Origin: Paraburkholderia atlantica
GTDB taxonomy: Bacteria; Pseudomonadota; Gammaproteobacteria; Burkholderiales; Burkholderiaceae
NCBI RefSeq assembly: GCF_009362785.1
Contig: NZ_WHNQ01000018.1
Coordinates: 1-64,000, forward strand
Direction: 5' to 3'
Length of the DNA stretch: 64,000 nt
Shown here piece by piece: positions 51,843-61,311 of the stretch (positions are counted from its first letter, which is position 1; every line of letters begins with the position of its first letter). Below the pieces are notes generated by a model that was not told the origin of the DNA, did not search any database, and saw nothing but the letters and a program-made list of their open reading frames with translations. The position numbers and the translations under genes were made by a program.

Positions 51843-53270
51843 CTAGCGCGACGCGAGGGCTTGTGCAGCGCCCGATTGCGCCGCGGCGTAATCGACCACC
51901 GATCCCGACACCTGTTGCGCGTAACGGTCGGCGCCCGCTCTTAGCAGGAATGCGGTGTTCGCGCCGTGCGAATCCATCACGTACCACGCCTGGTTTGCAA
52001 ACAGCTTCAGGCCGCTTGCGTGGTCATGGACGAACACGGCGCGTGGCTTTGCGCCCGACTGTGCGATCTTGCCGAGCGCCGCGAATGCTTCTTTCGGCGA
52101 CGCGTAATTGCGGACCTTGTCTTCGTTGTCCAGCCACACCTGGGCCACGTCGTTGAAATCGCGGATCGGCTTTCCTGTGACGGCGTCGTTGGCGATGAGC
52201 GGCTGCCTCGCATAGTTCTTCAGCGCAGCGTCGTAGTCGAGGCCGGATTCCTTGAACGCTTCGCGAATGTAGCGGTCATCGATGAACGTGTTCGCGTTCA
52301 GATCGACATCCGTTTTCTTCAAAAGCTTGAGCGTTTCTATTGCGGTTGCAGTCGCCTGGCGATATTCGGGCTTCCATGTGAGGTCGCGGGTCTGGATACC
52401 GAGCGGACCATGATAGAGATAGTCGACGGGCGCTTCGATACCCGTCGTCTTCTGGATCAGCAGGCTGTACTTCTCCGGGTCCTGCGCGATGAGCCGGTTG
52501 GCGTCGATGGCGGCGCGCAGATACGCGACGACCACTTCGGGGTACTTCTGCGAAAAGGCCGCATCGACCAGTGCGCCATGATAGGTTGGCGCGTGACTCT
52601 GCGCGCCGTCGTAGATCTTGCGCGCAAAACCGCGATAGGGGAAAAGATCCGCGAACGGCACGAAGTCGGCGTGCGCGTCGATCTTTTTCGCCTTCAGCGC
52701 GCTGCCCGCCACTTCCGGTGCCTGCGTGATGATGTTCACGTCCGTGTCCGGGTTCCAGCCTTGCGCCTTGATCGCGCGCAATAGCATGCCATGCGATGTC
52801 GAGGCGAACGGCACGGAAATCGTTTTGCCCTTCAGGTCGGCGATGGAATGCAACGGCGAGCCTTCGGGCACGACGATGCCGTTGCCGCTTCCGTCGACGC
52901 TGCCCGACAGCACGGCGATGAAGATGCTCTTGCGGCCAGTCTTCTGGAACGCCGCGCCATTGAGCGCACCGGGGAAATCGGCCATCGCGCCGAAATCGAG
53001 CTTGCCCGCGACCATTTCGTTCGTCATGGGTGCGCCGGATGTGAAGTCTTTCCATTGCACGTCGTATGTCACGTCCTTGTACTTGCCCGCGTGCGGAAGA
53101 TACCTGTCGAGCAGATGGAGTTCGCGAATCAATAGACCGCCAGTCGCGCAGTTGATGGTCGTGTCCTGCGTGCCGATGGCGACGCGGATCGTTTCTGCCT
53201 CGACGGTGCCCGCGGCAAGGGCGAGCATGGCAGCGGCAAGGAAGCGGGGCAGGGCATGGCGGATGGTCAT
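51843..53270 (-). CDS. ABC substrate-binding protein with extra C-terminal domain
   Basis: A 475-aa periplasmic protein: signal peptide residues 1-25 (LAAAMLALAAGTVEA), then an NrtA/SsuA-like ligand domain with PMTNEMVAGKLDFGAMADFP, LKGKTISVPFASTSHGMLLR and AHADFVPFADLFPYRGFARK. Typical family members have 320-340 residues. Here an additional 110 residues follow the ligand domain; the last part (AVFVHDHASGLKLFANQAWY then VMDSHGANTAFLLRAGADRY) resembles a NosL-type copper/metal-binding domain. It has ATG at 53270. It is 55 bp after the ferredoxin gene in the operon. The extension might sense a metal or handle a metal-bound ligand. The substrate is unknown. Confidence 0.85.
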   Translation of the reverse strand: MTIRHALPRFLAAAMLALAAGTVEAETIRVAIGTQDTTINCATGGLLIRELHLLDRYLPHAGKYKDVTYDVQWKDFTSGAPMTNEMVAGKLDFGAMADFPGALNGAAFQKTGRKSIFIAVLSGSVDGSGNGIVVPEGSPLHSIADLKGKTISVPFASTSHGMLLRAIKAQGWNPDTDVNIITQAPEVAGSALKAKKIDAHADFVPFADLFPYRGFARKIYDGAQSHAPTYHGALVDAAFSQKYPEVVVAYLRAAIDANRLIAQDPEKYSLLIQKTTGIEAPVDYLYHGPLGIQTRDLTWKPEYRQATATAIETLKLLKKTDVDLNANTFIDDRYIREAFKESGLDYDAALKNYARQPLIANDAVTGKPIRDFNDVAQVWLDNEDKVRNYASPKEAFAALGKIAQSGAKPRAVFVHDHASGLKLFANQAWYVMDSHGANTAFLLRAGADRYAQQVSGSVVDYAAAQSGAAQALASR

Positions 53271-53325
53271 GAGGCGGCTCTTCGTTGGTCTCGGAAGGAA
53301 CAGGCTGGATGCTCGCGGCGGCGCG

Positions 53326-53571
53326 CTAGCGCAGCAGATACGGAATATCGACTTTTACAGCGCCGGTCGGGCAGTCCTGCTCACACGGCATGCAGTACCA
53401 GCATTCGTCGAACTGCATGTAGGCCTTGCCTTTACTGATGTCGATCGCGAGCAGATCGAGCGGGCACACGTCGACGCAGACAGTGCAGCCCTTGTCGGCA
53501 ATGCATCTGCTTTCGTCGATCGTGACGGGGGCTGAGCTTCGATGAAGAATGTCGTGCGGGGTATAAGACAT
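53326..53571 (-). CDS. Two-[4Fe-4S] ferredoxin
   Basis: An 81-aa ferredoxin with eight Cys for two [4Fe-4S] clusters: C23, C29, C32, C36 and C57, C60, C63, C67 (motifs CIADKGCTVCVDVCP and CWYCMPCEQDCP). The first motif has five residues between its first two Cys (CX5C) rather than two, as seen in AprB-like and other specialised ferredoxins. The ATG at 53571 is chosen since the longer frame lies in the flavoprotein gene. It lies 14 bp after the flavoprotein gene on the same strand, so it is its probable electron partner in the cytoplasm. Confidence 0.92.
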   Translation of the reverse strand: MSYTPHDILHRSSAPVTIDESRCIADKGCTVCVDVCPLDLLAIDISKGKAYMQFDECWYCMPCEQDCPTGAVKVDIPYLLR

Positions 53572-53585
53572 CGCGGGTGCTCCTG

Positions 53586-55355
53586 TCAGGCGGTGACATC
53601 GGCGAGCGGCCGGGGTGCCGCGTGCGTGATGTCGTTGGCGTCGTGAATGCGCAGCTTGCTGTAGGAACCGCGTTGCTGGTCGTCGAGCGGCACGATGTAC
53701 GGCTCCACGGCGCGCTTTTCGCTGACCATGCGGCCCGTTGCGTCCTTGCGCAGATGGGTATGGCAGAACCAATCGGTGTCGTTGCGCTGCGGATAGTCGA
53801 CCCGATGGTGATACAGACCCCAGCGGCTTTCCGTACGGAACAGCGATGCACGTGCAGCCATCTCGGCGCAATCGCGTATCGCGCGTACTTCGGCGGCGCG
53901 CATCAGTTCGTGCGGATGCGACGCCTTGATCGCGGCAATGTCTTCGGCGATTTCATCAAAGCGTTGCAGGCCGATCTCCATCTTGCGTGTCACCTTGGGC
54001 GGCTGCAGATAATCGTTGACCATGCGGCGCAGCTTGTATTCGACCTGTGCGGGCGCAAGGCCATGTTCGCGATCAAGAGGTGCGTAGACGCGCGCGCGCT
54101 CTGCGTCGATCTGCTCCTGATCGAGCGGCGCATGCTCGCGTCCCGCGACATACGCGGCCGCATTCTGTCCGGCGAACCAGCCGTACGTGAAGGCCCCCAG
54201 CATGTAGTTATGGGGCACGGCGGCCATATCGCCAGCGGCATAGAGCCCGCGCACGGTGGTTTCCGCCCGCTCGTTCACGAACACGCCCGAAGCGCTGTGT
54301 CCGCTGCAAAAGCCGATCTCGGAGATATGCATCTCGATCATCTGTTGCCGGTAGTCGGTACCGCGTCCCGCATGAAAGCGCCCACGGCTCGGTCGCTCGT
54401 TCGTATGCAGGATCTGCTCGATGGTCTGGATCGTTTCCTCGGCGAGATGATCGAGCTTGAGAAACACCGGGCCATTACCGCTCTGGAGTTCCTGATAGAA
54501 CTCCCACATCATCTGCCCGCTCCAGTAATCGCATTCGATGAAGCGTTCGCCCTTGCCGTTCGCCGTGAAGCCGCCGAGCGGTCCGGTCACGTACGCGCAT
54601 GCGGGGCCGTTGTAGTCCTTGATCAGCGGATTGATCTGGAAGCATTCGAGGTTCGCGAGCGCGGCCCCGGCGTGATAGGCCATCGCGTAGCCATCGCCCG
54701 CGTTGGTCGGATTCTCGTACGTGCCCATCAGATAGCCGGATGCGGGCAAGCCGAGCCTTCCGGCTGCGCCACACGACAGGATCACGGCCTTGGCTCGTAC
54801 CACGTAGAAGTCGGCTGTGCGGCAATCGAAGCCCAGTACGCCGTTGACGTTGCCCTGTGCGTCGGTGAGAAGACGCGTCGCCACGATGCGATTGGTGATC
54901 GCGATCCGTGCACGTTTCAACTGCCGGTACAGCACTTTCTTGATGTCGTGGCCCTCGGGCATCGGCAATACGTATGAACCCATGTGATGCACTTTCTTCA
55001 CGGCATAGTCTCCCGTGCCGTCCTTTTCGAACTTGACGCCCCAGCGGTCGAGTTCTTCGATCGTCTTGAAGCTGTGCTTCGCATACGCATAGACGGCGGA
55101 CTGATCGACGATGCCGTCGTTAGCGATCGTGATTTCGCGCGTGTATTGCTCGGGTGTCGCGTGGCCCGGGATGACGGCGTTGTTCAGTCCATCCATGCCC
55201 ATGGAAATCGCGCCGCTGCGTTTGACGTTGGCCTTTTCGAGCAGCAGCACCTTGAGGTGCGGGTCGCTTTCCTTAGCCTTGACGGCGGCCATCGGGCCCG
55301 CTGTTCCGCCGCCAACCACGACGATGTCGTATTCGAGTACGTGTGTATTCATCAT
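53586..55355 (-). CDS. AprA/FrdA-like flavoprotein
   Basis: A 589-aa FAD enzyme of the succinate dehydrogenase/fumarate reductase/adenylylsulfate reductase (AprA) superfamily. Its FAD motif is VVVGGGTAGPMAAVKA (GGGTAG at residues 15-20), followed by LLLEKANVKRSGAISMGMDG (the AprA-like segment), GYLMGTYENPTNAGDGYAM and GLYAAGDMAAVPHNYMLGAF. The last 130 residues form the superfamily's C-terminal domain. The ATG at 55355 overlaps the GntR stop codon. A partner ferredoxin gene is 14 bp downstream. The pair resembles AprBA more than SdhAB because it lacks a membrane anchor. The substrate is unknown; a sulfur or sulfonate compound delivered by the adjacent importer is an inference. It acts in the cytoplasm. 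Confidence 0.88.
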   Translation of the reverse strand: MMNTHVLEYDIVVVGGGTAGPMAAVKAKESDPHLKVLLLEKANVKRSGAISMGMDGLNNAVIPGHATPEQYTREITIANDGIVDQSAVYAYAKHSFKTIEELDRWGVKFEKDGTGDYAVKKVHHMGSYVLPMPEGHDIKKVLYRQLKRARIAITNRIVATRLLTDAQGNVNGVLGFDCRTADFYVVRAKAVILSCGAAGRLGLPASGYLMGTYENPTNAGDGYAMAYHAGAALANLECFQINPLIKDYNGPACAYVTGPLGGFTANGKGERFIECDYWSGQMMWEFYQELQSGNGPVFLKLDHLAEETIQTIEQILHTNERPSRGRFHAGRGTDYRQQMIEMHISEIGFCSGHSASGVFVNERAETTVRGLYAAGDMAAVPHNYMLGAFTYGWFAGQNAAAYVAGREHAPLDQEQIDAERARVYAPLDREHGLAPAQVEYKLRRMVNDYLQPPKVTRKMEIGLQRFDEIAEDIAAIKASHPHELMRAAEVRAIRDCAEMAARASLFRTESRWGLYHHRVDYPQRNDTDWFCHTHLRKDATGRMVSEKRAVEPYIVPLDDQQRGSYSKLRIHDANDITHAAPRPLADVTA

Positions 55356-56140
55356 GCTTTCCTTGTGGCCTGGCTTGTTGCGCCTTTGCCCTGCTTTTCA
55401 CGGTCGATCCGGAAGCGGTACTGGAACGCATCACCGCGGAAGTACAGATGTTCATAATCGATGGGCGTACCGTTGGCGTCGTGCGTCAGGCGGTCGATGC
55501 GTAACGCCGGACTGCCTTCTTCCACACGCAGCGCGTCGACCATCTCATCGTCGGCGAGAATTGCGTCGATCGCGATGTCGGCGTGGCCGAGCGGCACGCC
55601 GCAGTCGTTTTCCAGAATCAGGAAGATGTCGCGCGCGACGAGGTCGGCATTGGCGAGCCGTTGGCCGAGCGCTTCGGGAAGCCAGGTCAGCTCGAGCGAG
55701 ATCGGCTCGCGATTGAGCAGACGCACGCGATGAATTTCGATGACGGGCGCGCCTTCTTCGATGCGAAGCCGGTCAGCCACTTGCCGATTCGCGCTGACGT
55801 TGCGGAAACTGCGCAACTGGTTGACGATTTCGTAGCCCATCGAAGACATGGCTTCAGCGAAACCCTGCAACGAGCTGATGTTCTGAAAAGCTTTCGGCTT
55901 CGATACGAACGTGCCTTTGCCGTGCAGCTTGAAGAGCAGGCCTTCTTTCTGCAGATCGCCCAACGCCTGGCGCACAGTGATGCGACTCACGCCGAACATC
56001 GCGCAGAGTTCGTGCTCGGAAGGCATCTGGCTGTGAGGCGCATAGGTGCCATCGAGGATGCGTGCGCGCAGGTTTTCCTTGATCTGCGCGTAGAGCGGCA
56101 CCGATGTGACGGGGACTAGATTACCTGCGGCTTTCAACAT
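55352..56140 (-). CDS. GntR/HutC-family regulator
   Basis: A 262-aa repressor-type regulator. Residues about 13-80 contain the GntR winged helix (PLYAQIKENLRARILDGTYA, SEHELCAMFGVSRITVRQAL, EGLLFKLHGKGTFVSKP). Residues about 95-245 form a UTRA ligand domain (QVADRLRIEEGAPVIEIHRV, EPISLELTWLPEALGQRL, IDYEHLYFRGDAFQYRF). ATG 56140; its stop overlaps the flavoprotein ATG, so it is the first gene of the eight-gene operon. It probably represses its own operon in the absence of substrate. The operator is presumably in the ~50 bp upstream; TTGTTATGACAAGATGA near 56154 contains a short TTGT-ACAA dyad. Confidence 0.92.
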   Translation of the reverse strand: MLKAAGNLVPVTSVPLYAQIKENLRARILDGTYAPHSQMPSEHELCAMFGVSRITVRQALGDLQKEGLLFKLHGKGTFVSKPKAFQNISSLQGFAEAMSSMGYEIVNQLRSFRNVSANRQVADRLRIEEGAPVIEIHRVRLLNREPISLELTWLPEALGQRLANADLVARDIFLILENDCGVPLGHADIAIDAILADDEMVDALRVEEGSPALRIDRLTHDANGTPIDYEHLYFRGDAFQYRFRIDREKQGKGATSQATRKA

Positions 56141-56603
56141 GACTCAGCTTGTTATGACAAGATGAGTCGCAGTCTAGTGAGTGCCTGTTCGCAGTCCAAC
56201 CAACAAATTCTGCTTTGCTTTTTCGACGGCGATGAACTGCATCCATGCCCGCATTGCATGCGCGCGGATAAACGCGATCGTGGCGTATTTGAGCACGGCG
56301 CTGGACGAACGTCGCTGGACCGCGGTCGTCTTCAAGGAAGCGAAGATGCCGAAAAACCTCGATGTGCCCGCGTTCGCGATGCCGGGCCGGCGAATCGCAA
56401 TTTCGGACTGGAAGGTATCGGTGTCGACAGACAACTCGCTGGCGCTCATGCTCGCGCACGAAATGGGCATGTCGACCTCGATCACTGGAGCCTGGTGTGG
56501 CAGTCGATCCCGCGGCAGACGGGGGTGCGTCCGCACAAGTGGACAGGCCTCGCTGCGCACGCGAGGGTTGCGCTACCGCTCGGGGCGCGCGTTTGTTATT
56601 CGA

Positions 56604-56984
56604 CTCATCCAGCGAAAGACACAGCGCCCCGTCCAGTTTGAACTGACCGAGTCCACCCGGAAGGCGGTCGGCGCGTGGCTTGAGAAGGCTGGCATGAGGT
56701 CGGAACAGTACCTGTTCCCAAGTCGGCTATCGGCGTCCCCACATCTTTCAACCCGACAATACGCCCGGATGATACGTCGATGGGCGGATGCAGCGGGGCT
56801 TGAACCGACAGCGTACGGCACGCATTCGATGCGCCGTACGAAGGCGACGCTGATTTACAAACGCACCAAGAACCTCAGGGCAGTGCAGCTGCTTCTCGGC
56901 CATAGCAAGATAGAAAGCACAATCAGATACCGGGGTATCGAAGTCGACGACGCGCTTGAGATTTCGGAGCAGACTGGAATCTAG
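56604..56984 (+). pseudogene. Tyrosine recombinase/integrase C-terminal remnant
   Basis: The last 126 codons match short Burkholderiales tyrosine recombinases: LIQRKTQRPVQFELTESTRK, the catalytic His/Arg in YGTHSMRRTKATLIYKRTKN, His in VQLLLGHSKIEST and Tyr in IRYRGIEVDDALEI. The N-terminal part with the first catalytic Arg is absent or shifted, although the open frame continues upstream to 56181. The preceding sequence does not match any known N-terminus, and a related block in another frame (56500-56600) suggests a frameshift. Non-functional; it marks an old insertion. Confidence 0.75.
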
Positions 56985-57480
56985 CGCAGCTGGTGCTGGC
57001 CGCGCGAAACGATGCGACATCGGGATTCGTGCGGCCGCGGTCGGCGCGGTTCTCGTGGGACAAAACCGGCGGACTTGAGACTGCTGCTGATGCAGGACAA
57101 CCATCCTCGAGACCGCTTCGGCCCGGAAAGCTGCCGGACCGCCTATGCGCTCGACTCGGCCATAGGAGACGCTCGCAAATAGGAGCGGTGCGTCGGCTGC
57201 AGGTTGGTTTGCTGCCATTCGCGACCCGGCGTCGGCGAACGGCACTTCTCGCGTTAACGAACGGATCTTCCCCGACCCATCACTATCGCACCCACCGGCA
57301 AAAAGTGAACGACTGCATGTGAAGGCGCAGCGCCATCCCGACAGCTCCGCATACCGGCGGATTCCGACAACAGGGCTGCTCGCATCCAATTACATATTCG
57401 TCGCCTGGCGGTGCTTTATAGCCTCGTCCTCATGAAGCGCCGCGCGTGCGGCGTTTAACCCTGTCCGGCGGGACCAGCAA
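56985..57480. other. Intergenic stretch
   Basis: No supported gene. It separates the integrase remnant from the binding-protein gene on the other strand. No clear att repeats were found by eye. Confidence 0.45.
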
Positions 57481-58497
57481 TCACGACGCATTCGCAGTAG
57501 CGACAAACTCGTTGGTGTACGTCCGCTGCAGATCGATATGCTTACCCTTGATCGCCGGGTTGATCGTCGACAGGACCTTGAGAACATTCTCCGGACCGCC
57601 CGCAGGCATCTTTCCATCGGGCGTGTACATCGCCATGGTCGACTTCAGCGCCTGTACATAGAGGGCCTTGTCGCCACCGTAGTAATCCTTGGGCATCTTG
57701 TCCGCAATTTCCTCCGGCGTATGCGTATGGATGTATTTCATGGTTCGCGCAATCGCGCGCGCCAGCCCTGCCGCCTGCTGCTTGTGCGACGCCAGCCAGC
57801 CAGCATCGACGTACAGTCCGGTAAATGGGTAGATTCCGCCAAGCGCCTGCTGCGTTCCGTCGACAGTTCGCATGTCGACCATGACAGACGCATCGCCCTT
57901 CTGAAGGAGCCGCGACACGGTAGGCTCGGTCGTCATCCCAGCGTCGATGCGCCGTTGCTGGACAGCGGCGATGAACGAATTATCGGCGCCGACGGGGAGT
58001 GTCGAATACTCTCTCGACGTAATGCCGTGTTTGAGCGCCATGTACCGCGTGAGAAAGTCGGTCGATGAGCCAAGTCCCGTTACGCCCAGGGTCTTTCCTT
58101 TGGCGTCGGCCATGCTTTTCATCGTGGACGCCTTCGATACGACTTCAACCTCTCCTGGAACCTGCAGGAACGTCGCGATGGAGCGAACCTCTTTGCCCTT
58201 GCTTTGCAGGTCGATCGTATGGTCGTAGGCGCCGGCCACTGCCTGAACGGAACCGGACAGCAATTCGTTTTCGGCATCGACGCCAGCGGGCTGCGACAGC
58301 AGTTCGACGTGCAGCTTTTCGTCCTTGAAGTAGCCGAGCTGATCGGCGAGCTTGGCCGGCAGGTAGATAAATTTCGAGATGCCGCCGACCATGATCGAGA
58401 TGGTCTGGCTGTCGTCGGCCCGCGCGGGCGACATGGCAATCACGCTTGCAAGTGCGATGGCTGCGCAAAAAAGACGTGCTTTCGGTGATTTGTTCAT
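57481..58497 (-). CDS. ABC substrate-binding protein (NMT1/SsuA type)
   Basis: A 338-aa periplasmic protein with signal peptide (KARLFCAAIALASVIAMSPA, cleavage after RAD) and the NMT1/SsuA-type ligand domain: ISKFIYLPAKLADQLGYFKD, ELLSGSVQAVAGAYDHTIDL, MADAKGKTLGVTGLGSSTDF. ATG 58497. Members bind sulfonates, thiamine precursors or aromatic carboxylates. No cognate permease or ATPase genes adjoin it, so it may use a transporter encoded elsewhere. It is followed on the same strand only by intergenic DNA; the porin gene lies 131 bp upstream, oriented the same way, and may share a promoter. Confidence 0.88.
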   Translation of the reverse strand: MNKSPKARLFCAAIALASVIAMSPARADDSQTISIMVGGISKFIYLPAKLADQLGYFKDEKLHVELLSQPAGVDAENELLSGSVQAVAGAYDHTIDLQSKGKEVRSIATFLQVPGEVEVVSKASTMKSMADAKGKTLGVTGLGSSTDFLTRYMALKHGITSREYSTLPVGADNSFIAAVQQRRIDAGMTTEPTVSRLLQKGDASVMVDMRTVDGTQQALGGIYPFTGLYVDAGWLASHKQQAAGLARAIARTMKYIHTHTPEEIADKMPKDYYGGDKALYVQALKSTMAMYTPDGKMPAGGPENVLKVLSTINPAIKGKHIDLQRTYTNEFVATANAS

Positions 58498-58628
58498 GGT
58501 TTTCTCTGGGAAGGGTCTTCAGGTCTAAAACAATCGGAGCAAGACGTTCTGTAGTGTGCCGTCAGGTCTCGTCCCGACTCGTCACCATGCGGCCGCCGTC
58601 GTCTCCAGGACCGCGGGCGCACGAGGCG

Positions 58629-59855
58629 TTAGAACTTGTGCCGGATACCGACGCGCAGGGAAACCTGCTTGTCGGTGGTGGAGGGCGTTAGCCCGGTAAT
58701 CTGCGCGACGGCACTCTGCCCCGTCGAATCGGTCCCGCTCGTCTTTTCGTAGACTGCAAGCGTGTAGACATCAGTTCGCTTCGAGAGGAAATAGTCGAGG
58801 CCCGCGCTGAAAAGGTTGTAGTTGGCACCGCCCCTGCCACCTGCACCACCGTTGCGTGTGTAGTCGTAAGCCAGACCGGCGAGCAGCGCCGGCGTCAGCT
58901 GGTATTTCGCGTTGATTTCGACGTTATTGAAGGCGGCCGTGCCTGTGTAGTGCAGTGTGTTCGGTCCCGACGCGGAGCCCATGTCCCTGAATCGGGTATT
59001 CGAATACGCGAGGTTCACATTCAGTGAGCCGAGCGTCACACCGGCACCTACGCCTGCGATCTCCAGTCGATTCGCGGATGCGTATCCGGCGAAAACTGGA
59101 TTGCTCTGCGGGCTGGTCGGGCTGCCGAAGCTGCCGAGATTATTGGTCGTAGCCGGACCTGCATTCGGATTGGCGCCGAAAAACGAGGTGTTCGGATTGC
59201 GGACGTTCAGGTAGCCGGCGCCGAGCGAGAAGGGGCCATGGGAGTAAGATGCGCCCGCACCCCAGATCCAGTTGCTCGAAAACGAGCCGGGTGTGCCGCC
59301 AAGATTCATCATCGCTTCGACGGTCAGCCCCTGGTAGTTGGCGCTGCGGAACTTGACCGAGTTGTTGATCCGACGGGTGTTGAGCGCATTGTCGAGGTCG
59401 CTCGGATGTGAGCTCATGTAGCCGCCCCATTGCGGTGCAGCGAGAAACGGCCCGAAGTTGTCGACCACGGGATCATACTGGCGACCCAGCGTTACGGTGC
59501 CGACAGGGTTGCTCAAGCCGACGTAAGCCTGACGACCAAACAGAGCGCCTCCCTGATTGAGCGCGCCATTATTGCTGTAAAACCCGCTCTCCAGCACGAA
59601 CAGCGACTTGAGACCGCCACCCAGGTCCTCTGTGCCTTTCAAACCCCAGCGGCTTCCTTGCAGACCCGCCGAGCCGCCTTCGATCATCGCGATCTGGTGG
59701 CCGCCCACCAGACCGGACGCCGTTTTTGCCGTCTGAACGTTGTTCGTGTAATTCACGCCGCTATCGATAATGCCGTACAGCGTCACGCTGCTTTGCGCGT
59801 GAGCAAGACCGACAATACCGCTTAGTACTGCAAATGACACGGCAGACTTCTTCAT
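58629..59855 (-). CDS. Outer-membrane porin (Gram-negative trimeric type)
   Basis: A 408-aa porin with signal peptide MKKSAVSFAVLSGIVGLAHA, the diagnostic QSSVTLYGIIDSGVNYTNNV, SRWGLKGTEDLGGGLKSLFV and RQAYVGLSNPVGTVTLGRQY, and C-terminal QVSLRVGIRHKF with terminal Phe. ATG 59855; the frame extends to 59933 without a start signal. It is larger than the island porin by about 50 residues, with a Gly/Asn-rich loop near residues 170-230. It allows diffusion of small anionic solutes. It lies between a binding-protein gene and an anion-type MFS gene on the same strand, so an uptake role for an organic acid is likely. Confidence 0.93.
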   Translation of the reverse strand: MKKSAVSFAVLSGIVGLAHAQSSVTLYGIIDSGVNYTNNVQTAKTASGLVGGHQIAMIEGGSAGLQGSRWGLKGTEDLGGGLKSLFVLESGFYSNNGALNQGGALFGRQAYVGLSNPVGTVTLGRQYDPVVDNFGPFLAAPQWGGYMSSHPSDLDNALNTRRINNSVKFRSANYQGLTVEAMMNLGGTPGSFSSNWIWGAGASYSHGPFSLGAGYLNVRNPNTSFFGANPNAGPATTNNLGSFGSPTSPQSNPVFAGYASANRLEIAGVGAGVTLGSLNVNLAYSNTRFRDMGSASGPNTLHYTGTAAFNNVEINAKYQLTPALLAGLAYDYTRNGGAGGRGGANYNLFSAGLDYFLSKRTDVYTLAVYEKTSGTDSTGQSAVAQITGLTPSTTDKQVSLRVGIRHKF

Positions 59856-59929
59856 CAAAATGATCTCCAGTTTCCTTGTGTTGTTGACTACACGTACGCT
59901 CCCATCGGGCATCCCTGCCTGAAGGGAGG

Positions 59930-61255
59930 TCAATGGCTTTGATTCGGGACGGCACCGGTAGCGTCGTCGGTATCGCCCCCGTTGATGCGGATGAAATACG
60001 TCATCAGGAACGACATGACCAGCAGTGCCGACAGAAACAGCAGGCCCGGCGTCGCGCTTTTTCCCGCACCCTTCAGATACCCGATTGCGAAAGGTCCAAC
60101 GAATCCGCCGAGATTACCCACCGAGTTGATCACTGCAATGGCGACCGCCGCCGTGGAACGGGTGAGGAACAGCGTGGGCAGTGCCCAGAACGGGGATTTG
60201 AACGCGTAGAGTCCCGCGAGACTCACGCTGATCAACGAGATCGATACGTACGGATTCGTCGACAGGCCGGCGCCCAGCAGCGCGAGCGCAGCGACGCCGA
60301 GAGGGATCGCCGAATGCAGGCGCCGTTCGTTGTGGAGATCCGAGCTTCGGGACCACATCACCATGGCGATCGTCGCGACGATATACGGAATCATCGCGAT
60401 GAGGCCGACCTGCGTGTGACTCAGTGTCCTCGAGAATCCCTTGATGATCTGCGGCATCCAGTATCCGACACCAAGACTGCCGCATTGGTAGACGAAGTAG
60501 ATGAAAGAGAGGTACAGCACCTTCGGATTGGTCATCGCCTTGAGCGAGCCGAAATGCTTCGCGTTGGGACGGGACTTTCGATCGTTAGCCAGTTCGCCCA
60601 GCAGCCATTCGCGCTCGTGGGGCTTGAGCCACTTCGCGTCGGCGGGCCGGTCGGTCAGATAGAAGAAGCACAGAACGCCGCCGATCAGCGCCGGCGCGCC
60701 TTCCAGAACGAGCATCCAGCGCCAGCCGCTCCAGTTCAGCCACTGTGCGTGGTCCATCACCCACGTGCTCAGCGGTGCGCCAATGATGTACGAGACCGGA
60801 ATGGCGGCCGTGAACAGCGCGACCGTGGTCGCGAGCTCCTTCGCGCGAAACCAGTACGTCAGATAGACGATGATGCCAGGGAAGAAACCGGCCTCGGCCA
60901 CGCCGAGCAAAAAGCGCAGGACATAAAGCTGCGTCGCGTTCTGGACGAATGCGGTACCCACGGAAACGATGCCCCATGTCACCAGGATGCGGGCGATCCA
61001 GATGCGCGCACCGAGCTTGTTGAGCACGACGTTGCTCGGTACCTCAAACAGGAAGTAGCCGATGAAGAAGATTCCCGAGGCGAAGCCGAATGCTTCGCTG
61101 CTCAGCGCCAGCTCATGATTCATCTGCAACGCCGCGTAGCCGATATTCGCGCGGTCGATGTACGAAATGATGTAGAGGATGAAAACGAACGGGATGATGC
61201 GCCACGTGATCTTGCGTACGAGCGCGCGTTCGTCGATTGCAGTATTAGCTAGCAT
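59930..61255 (-). CDS. MFS transporter, anion:cation symporter family
   Basis: A 441-aa inner-membrane carrier with 12 helices and the ACS-type N-terminus: RIIPFVFILYIISYIDRANI, LSSEAFGFASGIFFIGYFLF and VPSNVVLNKLGARIWIARIL. The loop motif SDLHNERR lies between the two halves. Homologues carry phthalate, 4-hydroxyphenylacetate, tartrate and galactarate. ATG 61255 follows GGAGAAACC. The porin gene follows 74 bp downstream on the same strand. The divergent aconitase and the preceding lactonase gene suggest an organic-acid uptake and metabolism locus. Confidence 0.92.
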   Translation of the reverse strand: MLANTAIDERALVRKITWRIIPFVFILYIISYIDRANIGYAALQMNHELALSSEAFGFASGIFFIGYFLFEVPSNVVLNKLGARIWIARILVTWGIVSVGTAFVQNATQLYVLRFLLGVAEAGFFPGIIVYLTYWFRAKELATTVALFTAAIPVSYIIGAPLSTWVMDHAQWLNWSGWRWMLVLEGAPALIGGVLCFFYLTDRPADAKWLKPHEREWLLGELANDRKSRPNAKHFGSLKAMTNPKVLYLSFIYFVYQCGSLGVGYWMPQIIKGFSRTLSHTQVGLIAMIPYIVATIAMVMWSRSSDLHNERRLHSAIPLGVAALALLGAGLSTNPYVSISLISVSLAGLYAFKSPFWALPTLFLTRSTAAVAIAVINSVGNLGGFVGPFAIGYLKGAGKSATPGLLFLSALLVMSFLMTYFIRINGGDTDDATGAVPNQSH

Positions 61256-61311
61256 GGTTTCTCCACTGGCGGGCAGGCCCGCCAGGTTTCGCGTGAATCG
61301 AAAAAAGCGTG

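Noticed and set aside
56181..56603. Upstream part of the integrase open frame as a real N-terminus
   Set aside because: No match to integrase N-terminal domains and no start signal; treated as chance extension of the remnant.
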